DNA of 64,000 nucleotides from assembly GCF_008704655.1 (NCBI RefSeq), contig NZ_CP023688.1:8058501-8122500 (forward strand), in the 5' to 3' direction. A program made the position numbers and the translations under genes. This document shows positions 1-8,495 of this stretch, piece after piece (the stretch's first letter is position 1; the number at the start of each line of letters is the position of its first letter). The notes under the pieces are model-generated. The model was not told where the DNA came from. It saw only the letters and a list, made by a program, of their open reading frames with translations, and searched no databases. The stretch is from Streptomyces rimosus. Lineage in GTDB: Bacteria; Actinomycetota; Actinomycetes; Streptomycetales; Streptomycetaceae.

Positions 1-723
1 GGGGGAAGCGGGCAGCGTCACCCGCTGGCCCGAGTCGGTCGTACGGGACTGGCCCTGCCGCAGGACGTCGTACACGTCGTCCGCGAAACCGGCCGCGGTA
101 CGGGCGTCGTCCGCGCCCGAATAGCGCGCCACGGAGCCGTACCACCGCGCCGGGTCGGCGGAGAGCGGGCCGAGACGGCGCTGCTCCGCGGCCAGCAGCG
201 CCGCGCCGCCGCGGATGTTCGCCGCCGGATCGCGGCGCAGCCGCTCGGCGGGCAGCCCCGTCAGCCGCGCCGCCCGGTCCAGGGTCCGCAGCCGGGCCGG
301 GAGCGCGGCGGGGGCGGGCAACTGGGCGCGCACCCGCTTGCGGGCCCGGGAATCGTCGCCGCGCGGGTCCTCGTCACCCTCGCCGTGGTGCGGCCGTTCG
401 GCGAGCGCCGTACGGGCGTCGGTCAGGTGCATCGGGCCGTAGCCGCCGGAGACGCTGGGCGCGCCGCCGTGCCCGTCCCAGCGCGACTCCAGGTAGGAGA
501 CGGCCAGCAGTACGTTCTGCGGTACGCCGTACTGCGCGGCGGCGTCGGCGAAGGCCCGCTGGAGGGCGTCGGCGGCGGGCTGTGCCGTCGCGGCGCGCGG
601 CTGCCCGGCCGTGCCGGACGGCGCTGCGGAGACCAGGGGCACCAGCAAGGCCGCCGCCGCGACGGCGGTGGCGGCCCTGCGCGCTCTGGAGCGGTGGGTT
701 CTCTTCTCGTCGGATCCTCGCAA
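1..723 (-). CDS. Secreted lytic/amidase-family protein, N-terminal part (runs off the window)
   Basis: The reading frame is open for 241 codons from a TTG start at 723 to the window edge. AGGAGG lies 5 nt upstream of the TTG, which decides the start. Residues 1-45 form a twin-basic, alanine-rich signal peptide (HRSRARRAATAVAAAALL). The mature part has a lysozyme/transglycosylase-like stretch (VLLAVSYLESRWDGHGG, then SGGYGPMHLTDA), with the ESRW glutamate typical of SLT-type domains. A second conserved stretch is NIRGGAALLAAEQRRLG. In Streptomyces this N-terminus usually precedes an N-acetylmuramoyl-L-alanine amidase (PGRP) domain, which would lie outside the window. That completion is an inference; a secreted cell-wall-acting protein is well supported. 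Confidence 0.75.
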   Translation of the reverse strand, partial: MRGSDEKRTHRSRARRAATAVAAAALLVPLVSAAPSGTAGQPRAATAQPAADALQRAFADAAAQYGVPQNVLLAVSYLESRWDGHGGAPSVSGGYGPMHLTDARTALAERPHHGEGDEDPRGDDSRARKRVRAQLPAPAALPARLRTLDRAARLTGLPAERLRRDPAANIRGGAALLAAEQRRLGPLSADPARWYGSVARYSGADDARTAAGFADDVYDVLRQGQSRTTDSGQRVTLPASP

Positions 724-929
724 TGCAGCCTCCTGGGGCCGACCGGGCGAGCCGGGGCGTCTGGCGGATGGTGTGCATACGGTGCGCGTACGGGCGTGCG
801 CGGGAGGGGACCCGAATACAGCTATCGCCTGGCCGACGATCCGTCAATCACCGTGGACCCCACGGGTTTCGCATGTCAGCGCGTGTGCCGCAACCCCGTA
901 CGAGCGGACGCGGCGGAGCCCGCACACAC

Positions 930-963
930 GTGAGCGGCACGCCCGGTGCGGCGTGCCGCTCAC
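930..963 (-). terminator. Hairpin terminator after the phosphotransferase gene
   Basis: A perfect 14-bp inverted repeat (930-943 with 950-963, loop CGGTGC) lies just past the stop codon at 981. There is no U-tract, as is common in Streptomyces terminators. Confidence 0.7.
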
Positions 964-980
964 ATACCCCCCTTGACGGA

Positions 981-2114
981 TCAGCGGGTGCCGACCGCCG
1001 CCCGTACCGCGCGCCGTGCCATCTGGCAGTCGTCGTGCAGCCGGCGCAGCAGCAGCCGCTGCTCCTCACCCGCCGCCAGCGCACCGGGGTGTCCCGGCCC
1101 CGGCGTGCCCGTCGGCGTGGGCTCGCGCATCGTGCGCTGCACGGCGGTCTCGTAACGCCGTATTTCGCGGGTGAGCACCAGCATCAGATTCACCAGGAAG
1201 GCGTCCCGCGCGGCCGGCCCGGCGGCCTGCGCGAGCTGGCTGATCTGGCGGCGCGCCACGGGGGCGTCACCGAGCACCGACCACAGGGTGGCGAGGTCGT
1301 AGCCCGGCAGGTACCAGCCGGCGTGGTCCCAGTCGAGCAGCACCGGCCCGGCGGGGGACAGCAGGACGTTGTTCAGCAGCGCGTCACCGTGGCAGAACTG
1401 GCCCTGGGTGTGGGACAGGCCGTGCAGCAGCTTCTGCAGGTCGCCCAGGTCCCGGTCGGTCAGCAGGCCGAGACCGTGGAAGTGCGCGATGCGCTTGCCG
1501 TACTCCAGCGGCATGTCGAACATCCCGGCCGGCGGCCGCCAGAGGTTGACCCGGCAGATCGCGCCGAGCGCGGCCCGGACGTCCGCGCGGGGTGGTGCTT
1601 CGGTGGGATGCCGTTGGATGCAGGCGATCCGGCCGGGCATCCGCTCGACGACCAGAGTGCAGTTGTCCGGGTCCGCGGCGATGAGCCTCGGTACGCGTAC
1701 CGGCGGGCGGTGGCGGACGAAGGCCCGGTAAGCAGCTATTTCGTGCCGGAACCGCTCGGTCCACGCGGGGGAGTGGTCCAGTAAACACTTGGCGACCGCG
1801 GTCGTGCGGCCGGTGGTGCCCACCAGCAGGACGGACTTGCCGCTGCGGCGGAGCACCTGGACCGGATGGAACTCGGGGCAGATGCGGTGCACGGAGGCGA
1901 CCGCGGCGCGCAGCTGGGCGCCCTGGGGGCCGGACAAGTCGAGTCTCCCGCTGAGCGGTTGGGGGCCTCCCCCCTGCGTCCGCCGGTTTCTTCCGCCGGC
2001 CAGGCCGGACACCGCCCCCGGAGACTGGGAGGGATCCAGATACGGCCCGCTTCCCGGAGGCTGCGGGCGGTACGGCCGGTTCGGGGCGCTCACGGCGGAC
2101 GATGCTGCGTACAT
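981..2114 (-). CDS. Aminoglycoside phosphotransferase-fold kinase (APH family), substrate unknown
   Basis: This is a 377-aa protein with the APH/choline-kinase fold. The catalytic loop is [13 protein letters not shown] (Brenner-type H-G-D-x-L-x-x-N), followed by the metal-binding [16 protein letters not shown]. An N-terminal lysine region ([10 protein letters not shown]) and a hinge ([11 protein letters not shown]) are also visible. The ATG at 2114 is preferred over the frame-open codon at 2291 because the extra 59 residues are low-complexity intergenic translation; AAGGGA lies about 12 nt upstream of 2114. It stands alone, divergent from nsdA. Members of this Streptomyces family are usually uncharacterised, and nothing here points to an antibiotic substrate. 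Confidence 0.8.
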   Translation of the reverse strand: MYAASSAVSAPNRPYRPQPPGSGPYLDPSQSPGAVSGLAGGRNRRTQGGGPQPLSGRLDLSGPQGAQLRAAVASVHRICPEFHPVQVLRRSGKSVLLVGTTGRTTAVAKCLLDHSPAWTERFRHEIAAYRAFVRHRPPVRVPRLIAADPDNCTLVVERMPGRIACIQRHPTEAPPRADVRAALGAICRVNLWRPPAGMFDMPLEYGKRIAHFHGLGLLTDRDLGDLQKLLHGLSHTQGQFCHGDALLNNVLLSPAGPVLLDWDHAGWYLPGYDLATLWSVLGDAPVARRQISQLAQAAGPAARDAFLVNLMLVLTREIRRYETAVQRTMREPTPTGTPGPGHPGALAAGEEQRLLLRRLHDDCQMARRAVRAAVGTR

Positions 2115-2282
2115 GGGTGAGACTGATCCCTTCGTGCGCCGACGAGTTGCGGTGCGGCTCCCGGCCCGGATGGCCGGGCCCGAGGGCCCGGATCCGGTGT
2201 CCGCACCCTGGGGAATGCGGTACCGACACCGGGCCGGGGGCTGCACTCCTAACGGAACACGCGGGCGCGGGTGGCAGACCAT

Positions 2283-2312
2283 CTGGCGCACCCTGGCGAA
2301 CCCTGGCGAATG
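2283..2312. repeat. Three tandem 10-bp repeats upstream of nsdA
   Basis: CTGGCGCACC, CTGGCGAACC and CTGGCGAATG follow each other without a gap, one helical turn apart. They lie 61-91 nt before the nsdA GTG, in the 259-bp divergent promoter region. A role as a regulator array is inference. Confidence 0.5.
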
Positions 2313-2373
2313 CTCGCAAGCGTCCGGGACGGGCCGTTACTGTCAAGCCAGTCGAGGAACCTGGGGGCTTGAC

Positions 2374-3882
2374 GTGGACAGGGAGCCGAACACCCGTCTC
2401 GCGGACCTTTTCGGCCTGGCCGGCTGGTCCAAGGGCGAACTCGCGAGACTGGTCAACCGGCAGGCGGCCGCCATGGGGCATCCGCAGCTGGCGACCGACA
2501 CCTCGCGGGTACGGCGCTGGATCGACACGGGGGAGACCCCGCGGGACCCGGTGCCCAAGGTGCTCGCCGCCCTGTTCACCGAGCGTCTCGGCCGTGTCGT
2601 AACCATCGAGGACCTAGGATTCGATCGTTCCGGGCGCGCGGGGCGGAAACAGGCCACGGACGGCCTCCCGTGGCCGCCCGAGCGGACGGCGGCGGTCCTC
2701 ACGGAATTCACGGGAATGGACCTCATGCTCAACCGACGCGGCTTGGTGGGCGCGGGCGCGGCGCTCGCCGCGGGCTCCGCACTCAGCAGCGCCATGCACG
2801 ACTGGCTGCACACCGACCCGGCGCTGGCAGCCGACGCCCCCCGATTCGACGACCCCTTCGCCGACCACACCATCGACCAGATCGGCTTCGACCGCTACGA
2901 GGCGGCCCCCGTGGGGTCGCAGGAGATCGACGCGCTGGAGCGCTCGGTCGAGGTCTTCCGCGCCTGGGACGCGGCCCGCGGCGGCGGGCTCCAGCGCAAG
3001 GCCGTGGTGGGCCAGCTCAACGAGGTGGGCGGCATGCTCGCCTACCGCCACCCCGATCATCTGCAGCGCAGGCTGTGGGGGGTGGCGGCGAACCTCGCCG
3101 TGCTGGCCGGCTGGATGTCCCACGACGTGGGCCTGGAGCCCACCGCCCAGAAGTACTTCGTGATCGCGGCCCACGCGGCACGAGAGGGCGGCGACCGGCC
3201 CCGCGCGGGCGAGGCGCTCTCCAGGGCGGCCCGCCAGATGGTGCACCTGGGACGTCCGGACGACGCCCTGGACCTGATGAAGCTGGCCAAGTCCGGCTCC
3301 GGCGGCGAGACCCTGCCGCGCACCCGCGCCATGCTCTACACGATCGAGGCATGGGCCCAGGCGGCCAAGGGCCAGGGCCAGGCCATGCGCCGCACGCTGG
3401 GCGAGGCGGAGGAGCTGTTCGTCTCCGACCGGGGAGACGTTCCGCCGCCGAGCTGGATGCAGATGTTCGACGAGGCGGACCTGCACGGCATGCAGGCGCT
3501 GGCCTTCCGTACGCTCGCCGAGCACGACCCGAAGGCGGCCAGGATCGCGCAGGTGCACGCCAAGCAGGCGCTGCGGCTGCGGGACGCCGGCCGGCAGCGG
3601 TCGACGATCTTCGACTACCTCTCGATGGCCTCGGCCTGCTTCATCGGCAACGACCCCGAACAGGCCGACCGCTACGCCCGGCTGGCGCTGGTGTCCATCA
3701 AGGAGAACTCCTCCCACCGCACCTGGGACCGGCTGCGCGAGATGTACCGGCTCACCAACCAGTATTCCGACTACGCCAAGATCCAGGATCTGCGGGAGGA
3801 GATCCAGCGGGTGATGCCCAGGGCCAAGGGCCAGGGGCTGGGGCCGGGACTGGGTCCGGCGGGCAAGAGCGTGCGGATCTGA
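2374..3882 (+). CDS. nsdA: NsdA-type negative regulator of development and antibiotic production (TPR protein)
   Basis: This 502-aa protein begins at GTG 2374, 6 nt after GGGGG. Residues 5-75 form a cryptic helix-turn-helix-like region (LADLFGLAGWSKGELARLV, TSRVRRWIDTGETPRDPVP). At about 115-135 there is a hydrophobic stretch (RRGLVGAGAALAAGSAL), and the C-terminal two thirds are TPR-like helices. Sequence and length match the NsdA family of Streptomyces from memory. Deletion of nsdA in S. coelicolor increases antibiotic production and accelerates sporulation, so the family acts as a negative regulator. A paralogue of the same family cannot be excluded from one window. It is transcribed alone. 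Confidence 0.75.
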   Translation: MDREPNTRLADLFGLAGWSKGELARLVNRQAAAMGHPQLATDTSRVRRWIDTGETPRDPVPKVLAALFTERLGRVVTIEDLGFDRSGRAGRKQATDGLPWPPERTAAVLTEFTGMDLMLNRRGLVGAGAALAAGSALSSAMHDWLHTDPALAADAPRFDDPFADHTIDQIGFDRYEAAPVGSQEIDALERSVEVFRAWDAARGGGLQRKAVVGQLNEVGGMLAYRHPDHLQRRLWGVAANLAVLAGWMSHDVGLEPTAQKYFVIAAHAAREGGDRPRAGEALSRAARQMVHLGRPDDALDLMKLAKSGSGGETLPRTRAMLYTIEAWAQAAKGQGQAMRRTLGEAEELFVSDRGDVPPPSWMQMFDEADLHGMQALAFRTLAEHDPKAARIAQVHAKQALRLRDAGRQRSTIFDYLSMASACFIGNDPEQADRYARLALVSIKENSSHRTWDRLREMYRLTNQYSDYAKIQDLREEIQRVMPRAKGQGLGPGLGPAGKSVRI

Positions 3883-3967
3883 TGCCGGTGTGACGTCCAC
3901 GGGCCGCCCGGACCCCGCGGTGCCCGTGTACGTGAACGGAACGCTCCTGAAGCGTAGTTGCCCATGC

Positions 3968-4005
3968 CCAGCTTGTTCATGCCCAGCCAGCTTGTTCATG
4001 CCCAG
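3968..4005. repeat. Perfect 19-bp tandem duplication between two convergent genes
   Basis: The unit CCAGCTTGTTCATGCCCAG occurs at 3968-3986 and again at 3987-4005 without a gap. A partial copy (CATGCCCAG) sits just before. It lies in the 175-bp space between the 3' ends of nsdA and the phosphatase gene, and the copy number may vary between strains. Confidence 0.8.
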
Positions 4006-4057
4006 GGCCCCTGGCGGGCGTCCGGTGCCCCGTACTCCGTACGGTGCCGCCGCTCCG

Positions 4058-5518
4058 CTAGCCGCTCACCCTGGCGATCAGCACGCACGCGTCGTCCTCG
4101 CGCTCGGCGCCGCCGAACTCTTCCGCGATGATACGGACGCAGTCCTGCGCGTTACGGGCCGCGGCGAACCGCGGTGCCAGCGACAGGAGGCGCTCGGAGC
4201 CTTCGTGGGAGGCCAGCGGGCCGTGCGAGCGGCGCGGCACCAGTCCGTCGGTGTGCAGGACCAGCAGATCGCCGGGCGCCAGCTGTTCGCACCGCTGGGT
4301 GTAGTGGGCGCCCGTCGTGGCGCCGAGCAGCACGCCCTCCGGCGGGCTCAGCGGGCTGCCGGTGCCGTCGCGGAACAGCAGCGGCGCCGGATGCCCGGCC
4401 TGCGCCCAGACCAGTTGGCGGGTGGCCGGGTCGAAGCGGCAGCACACCGCGCTGCCCAGGGCGGGCTGCGCGGAGCTGTCCAGCAGCTGGTTCAGATAGC
4501 CCATCAGCGGGCCCGGCTCCTGACCGGACACCGCCATACCGCGCAGCGCGCCGAGCACCATGGCCATGCCGGAGGTGGCGGTGGCGCCGTGGCCGGTGAG
4601 GTCGCCGACGCTCAACAGCGTCTTACCGTCCGGGAGTTGCAGGGCGTCGTACCAGTCGCCGCCGATCAGGGCGCTGGTGCCGGAAGGGAGGTAGCGGGCG
4701 GCCAGGTCGAGTGCGACCGGCCCGCCCTGCGGGAACCGCAGGGAGCCGCGCCACGGCGGCAGCACGGCTTCCTGCAGTTCGACCGCAAGCCGGTGTTCGG
4801 TCTGCGCCCGGTGCCGTTGGCGCTGCAGCGAGTCACGGGTCTCGCGCACCGCACGCTGGCTCCGGCGCAGCTCGCTGACGTCCCGCAGCACGGCCCACAT
4901 GCATGCGGTGCTTCCGTCCGCGTCGAGCACCGGCTCGCCCACCATGTGCACCGTACGCACGCACTGGTCGGCGCGTACGATGCGGAACTCGCCGTCGATC
5001 GGCCGGCCGTCCACCAGGCAGTCCGTGACCATCGTGGTCAGCAGCTGCTGGTCCTCGGCGAAGACCAGGGAGGGCAGCTCGTCCAGGGTCAGCGGGCCCT
5101 CGGCCGGGTCCCGGCCGAAGATCCCGAACAGCTCGTCCGACCAGCTCACCCCGTCGGTGAGCAGATTCCACTCGGCGCTGCCGACCCGGCTGAGCAGCGA
5201 GCCCGGGTGGTCCGCCGGCTCGGGCGGGGCCGCGGGCAGCGGCTCCTCGTCCGGCAGGGCGTCGGGGTCGGCGGGCAGGCCCTCCCGGAGCTGGTCCAGG
5301 TGCCCGCCGAGGTCGTCGAGGTGGTGGACGGCCAGGTCGCACAGCGCCCGCTGCCAGCGCAGCCGCGGGTCCGGGTGCTCCTCGCCGTCCCCCGAAGTCT
5401 CCCGGCGTACGGCGTCCAGACCGCCGCGCAGCCGGCGGGCTTGCGTGATCAGCGCTTCGACCACGTCGCGCTCGGGGGGCTGGGCGGCTGAACGGTCCGC
5501 GAAGAGGTGGGACGGCAT
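4058..5518 (-). CDS. PAS-domain PP2C/SpoIIE-type serine phosphatase
   Basis: The 486-aa protein starts at ATG 5518, with GGAG 5 nt upstream. Residues about 20-110 are a helical region, about 110-240 a PAS fold (WNLLTDGVSWSDELFGIFG, then FRIVRADQCVRTVHMVGEP), and 265-486 a SpoIIE/PP2C domain. Metal-binding motifs are visible: GGDWYDALQL, SVGDLTGHGATA, LVLHTDGLVPRR and EREDDACVLIARV. Such proteins dephosphorylate anti-sigma factor antagonists in Streptomyces stress and development networks. There is no kinase-type ATPase domain, so it is a phosphatase with a sensory input, probably cytosolic because no membrane segment is seen. No antagonist gene is adjacent. Confidence 0.9.
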   Translation of the reverse strand: MPSHLFADRSAAQPPERDVVEALITQARRLRGGLDAVRRETSGDGEEHPDPRLRWQRALCDLAVHHLDDLGGHLDQLREGLPADPDALPDEEPLPAAPPEPADHPGSLLSRVGSAEWNLLTDGVSWSDELFGIFGRDPAEGPLTLDELPSLVFAEDQQLLTTMVTDCLVDGRPIDGEFRIVRADQCVRTVHMVGEPVLDADGSTACMWAVLRDVSELRRSQRAVRETRDSLQRQRHRAQTEHRLAVELQEAVLPPWRGSLRFPQGGPVALDLAARYLPSGTSALIGGDWYDALQLPDGKTLLSVGDLTGHGATATSGMAMVLGALRGMAVSGQEPGPLMGYLNQLLDSSAQPALGSAVCCRFDPATRQLVWAQAGHPAPLLFRDGTGSPLSPPEGVLLGATTGAHYTQRCEQLAPGDLLVLHTDGLVPRRSHGPLASHEGSERLLSLAPRFAAARNAQDCVRIIAEEFGGAEREDDACVLIARVSG

Positions 5519-5841
5519 ACGTACTCCGATATCAGGCGGCGCCGGGGCCAGGTCTGACGGAAGGGCCGGTAACGACTGTTGCACAGGCAGCGACCGCCCG
5601 TAAGGGATTTGGCATTACCCGATACGGTGGTGCACTCGGCATATGCCCCCGGCCTCCCTGGAGCAACCCTCCGCCGAATCGGCGGAATGGAGCGTTCCAG
5701 GCTAGGCTTCCGCCGCCGTAGCGCGCTCGGGCTCCACCGATCCATGGTGGGAACGACGCATACGACCCGTGGTCACCGGCAAGAATGCCGGTCAGCGGAA
5801 ATCCCGTTGCCAGCCTGTCCCCCGCACCGGATGCTGACCTC
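5519..5841. other. Divergent promoter region with a 15-bp palindrome
   Basis: This 323-bp region separates the phosphatase and HEAT-like genes and contains no convincing gene. Its clearest structure is the palindrome CCGCCGAATCGGCGG at 5671-5685, 7-bp arms around one base. It may be an operator; no matching regulator is seen nearby. Confidence 0.5.
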
Positions 5842-7266
5842 ATGTTCGATCCAGACATAGCGCCCAGTGGCACCCTGCTCGGCCTCCTGCAGCGAGGCCG
5901 CGGCGACGGGACCCTGCATGCCCTCGCGGCGCCGCGGGCCGAGGCGCTCGCGGCACTGAACGACAGTGTGCTGCGCGACCCCCGCCGCGACTGGCAGGTC
6001 GAGAACCGCTCCCTGTACTACGCACGCCTGTACATGCAGCTCGACGGCGGCCTCGAAGAGATCGAACGGCATCTTTTCCACCCCGACGACCTCACCGACC
6101 CCGGCGAGGAGCGCACCGGACTCGCCCTCGCCGTGCTCGGCCACCTCGCCGCGTACGGCCGGGGCGCCGCCCTCCTGCTGCTGCGCAGCTACGCCGCGGC
6201 CGGTACGAACTGGCGCTGGGCCCTGGACGAGCTGGCCCTGCGCGACGACGACGCGGGCCTGGCGACCCTCGCCCCCGCCGTCCTCGCCCGCTTCCCGCAG
6301 ACCCCCGAGGGCGACGCCGAGCTGGCCGCCGCCGTCCGGGACGCCTTCGAGCCCCGCCCGTGGCGGCTGTGGGCCGACGACCCCCGCTACGGCGAGCGCA
6401 TCCGCGCCGCCCAGGAGCAGGGCTGCTTCGACCGCTGGCAGCGCCAGATGCGCCCCAGCGTGCCGCGTCCCGGCTGGAGCGTCACCGAGATCCTGGACTG
6501 GGCCCAGCAGGGCCTGGAGCTGCACCCCGAGGAGTGGCGGCAGGTGCCGGCCGCGCGCTGCCTGGCGGCCGTCGCGGGCCCCGAGGACCGCCCCGAGCTG
6601 CTGCGCGCCGCGCGTACGGGACCGGACGCCGCCCGCGCCGCCGCCCTGCGCCACCTCGCCGAACGCGGCGACCCCGAGGCCCTCGATCTCATCGAGGCCG
6701 CGGCCGCCGACCCCCTCTCCAGCAGGCCGCTCGCCGAGGCCGCGGTCGCCGCCTTCGAGCGGATGCGCGCCGTGGCCGCCGTCGAGCGGGCCCGCCGGTG
6801 GGCCCCGCGCCCGGACCGCCTGGGCGCCGCCGGCGCCACGATGCTGGCCCGCCGCGGCGGGCGCGCCGACGCCGACCTGGTCCTGGCCGCGCTGCGCCGT
6901 ACGGTCCGTATGGAGGGCCCGGACGCGGACGGGCTGTGGGAGCTGGTCGACGGGGCGGGCCGCCTGGGCGTGGTCTGCGCGGCGCCTGTATTGCGCCATA
7001 TTTACCGCGAGACCTCCTCGTCCCACCTCCGGGGCCGCGCCGCTGCCGCGCTGGCCGTCACCGACCCTGGCTTCCCCGCGGGCTTCGCCGTCGAGTGCCT
7101 GTGGGACTGCGAGGAGACGACCAGAGAGCTGGCCGCCCGCCACGCGGCGACCGGTGACGACCGGGTCGTGGAGCAGCTGCGCCGGCTGGCCGCCGATCCG
7201 GCCGAGGAGGCCGAGGTGCAGACGGCGGTACGGGCCCGGTTCGGGCCGGACGCGCCGGCGGTCTGA
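5842..7266 (+). CDS. HEAT-like repeat protein, function unknown
   Basis: A 474-aa alanine- and arginine-rich all-helical protein. Helical pairs recur (for example ELLRAARTGPDAARAAALRH, EALDLIEAAAADPLSSRPL, AAPVLRHIYRETSSSHLRGR), which is how HEAT/PBS-lyase-type repeats look. The ATG at 5842 is chosen because the family start MFDPxIAPSGTLLGLLQRGR is familiar in Streptomyces; upstream codons add only low-complexity sequence. No signal peptide or membrane segment is visible. It precedes the glycosyltransferases by about 100 nt and may or may not be co-transcribed. Confidence 0.7.
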   Translation: MFDPDIAPSGTLLGLLQRGRGDGTLHALAAPRAEALAALNDSVLRDPRRDWQVENRSLYYARLYMQLDGGLEEIERHLFHPDDLTDPGEERTGLALAVLGHLAAYGRGAALLLLRSYAAAGTNWRWALDELALRDDDAGLATLAPAVLARFPQTPEGDAELAAAVRDAFEPRPWRLWADDPRYGERIRAAQEQGCFDRWQRQMRPSVPRPGWSVTEILDWAQQGLELHPEEWRQVPAARCLAAVAGPEDRPELLRAARTGPDAARAAALRHLAERGDPEALDLIEAAAADPLSSRPLAEAAVAAFERMRAVAAVERARRWAPRPDRLGAAGATMLARRGGRADADLVLAALRRTVRMEGPDADGLWELVDGAGRLGVVCAAPVLRHIYRETSSSHLRGRAAAALAVTDPGFPAGFAVECLWDCEETTRELAARHAATGDDRVVEQLRRLAADPAEEAEVQTAVRARFGPDAPAV

Positions 7267-7367
7267 GCGGGCGCCGCCCCGGCGCGCGCTCCAACGCTCA
7301 TGGGACGTTCCCCGGCTGGACAGATCCACGTGGCCGGGGCCACGCCCGGCGGGCCGACAAAAGGTCC

Positions 7368-8495
7368 ATGCGTGTTGTCATCGTCACCGAGTCCTTCCCG
7401 CCCGACGTCAACGGCGTCGCGCACTGTGCCCTGGAAACCGCCCGGTATCTGGTGCGGCGCGGCCACGACCTGCTCGTCGTCGCCCCGCTCGGGGCCGACG
7501 GGGCGCCGGACGCCGGGCGGGACGGCCCCTGCCCGGTGGTCCGGGTGCCCTCGGTGCCGCTGCCGGGCTATCCGCAGGTCCGGGTGGCGCTGCCCGGCCG
7601 CCGGCTGGCCGCCGCGCTGGACGGGCACGGCCCGGATGTCGTGCACCTGGCGAGCCCCTTCGTCCTCGGCGCGCGCGGCATGACGGCCGCCGCCCGGCGC
7701 GGCGTGCCCGTCGTCGCCGTCTACCAGACCGATCTCGCCCGCTTCGCCCGCGCCTACCTGGGCACCGGCAGCGGCGCGGCCTGGCGGCGCCTGCGGGCCG
7801 TGCACGCCGCCGCCGACCGCACCCTGGCGCCGTCCAGCTCCGCCCTGCGCGATCTCGCCGCGCACGGCGTACCCCGGCTGCGGCTGTGGCCGCGCGGGGT
7901 GGACTCCGCGCGGTTCCACCCCGCCCGGCGCGACGAGGTGCTGCGCAGTTCGCTCGCCGCCGGCCGGCAGCTCCTGGTCGGGTACGTCGGGCGGCTCGCG
8001 CCGGAGAAGGAGGTGCGCCTGCTGGCCCCGGTCTCGCGGCTGCCCGGCGTACGCACCGTGGTGATCGGGGACGGGCCCAGCGGCCCCGGCCTGCGCACCG
8101 CGCTGCCCGGGGTGCGCTTCCTCGGGCGCCGTACGGGTGACGAGCTGGCCCGCCTGATGGCCTCGCTGGACGTCTTCGTGCACACGGGCCGCCACGACAC
8201 GTTCTGCCAGACCGTCCAGGAGGCGATGGCGGCCGGGGTGCCCGTCGTGGCCCCGGCCGCGGGCGGCCCGCTGGACCTCGTCGAGCACGGCCGTACGGGC
8301 CTGCTGGTGCCGCCGGGCGACGGGGAGGCGGTGCGGGACGCCGTCGGGCTGCTGGCCGGGGAGCCGGCGGCACGGGCACGGCTGGGCGCCGCGGGCCGTG
8401 CGGCGGTCGAGCACCGCACGTGGGAAGCGGTCGGCGACGAGCTGCTGGGCCACTACGAGGACGTGCTCGCGCGCCGGACGGCGGTGCCCGTATGA
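7368..8495 (+). CDS. GT4-family glycosyltransferase, mannosyltransferase-like
   Basis: A 375-aa GT-B enzyme. The N-terminal Rossmann half starts VVIVTESFPPDVNGVA, the pattern of phosphatidylinositol-type and MgtA-type GDP-mannose-dependent transferases. The C-terminal half has the nucleotide-sugar site VGYVGRLAPEKEV and the E-x7-E motif in TFCQTVQEAMAAGVPVVAP. AAAAGG lies just before the ATG. It overlaps the next glycosyltransferase by 4 bp, so the two are translationally coupled and probably act on the same glycolipid or glycan. Acceptor and sugar are not determined by the sequence; mannose from GDP-mannose is the likely donor by family. Confidence 0.87.
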   Translation: MRVVIVTESFPPDVNGVAHCALETARYLVRRGHDLLVVAPLGADGAPDAGRDGPCPVVRVPSVPLPGYPQVRVALPGRRLAAALDGHGPDVVHLASPFVLGARGMTAAARRGVPVVAVYQTDLARFARAYLGTGSGAAWRRLRAVHAAADRTLAPSSSALRDLAAHGVPRLRLWPRGVDSARFHPARRDEVLRSSLAAGRQLLVGYVGRLAPEKEVRLLAPVSRLPGVRTVVIGDGPSGPGLRTALPGVRFLGRRTGDELARLMASLDVFVHTGRHDTFCQTVQEAMAAGVPVVAPAAGGPLDLVEHGRTGLLVPPGDGEAVRDAVGLLAGEPAARARLGAAGRAAVEHRTWEAVGDELLGHYEDVLARRTAVPV

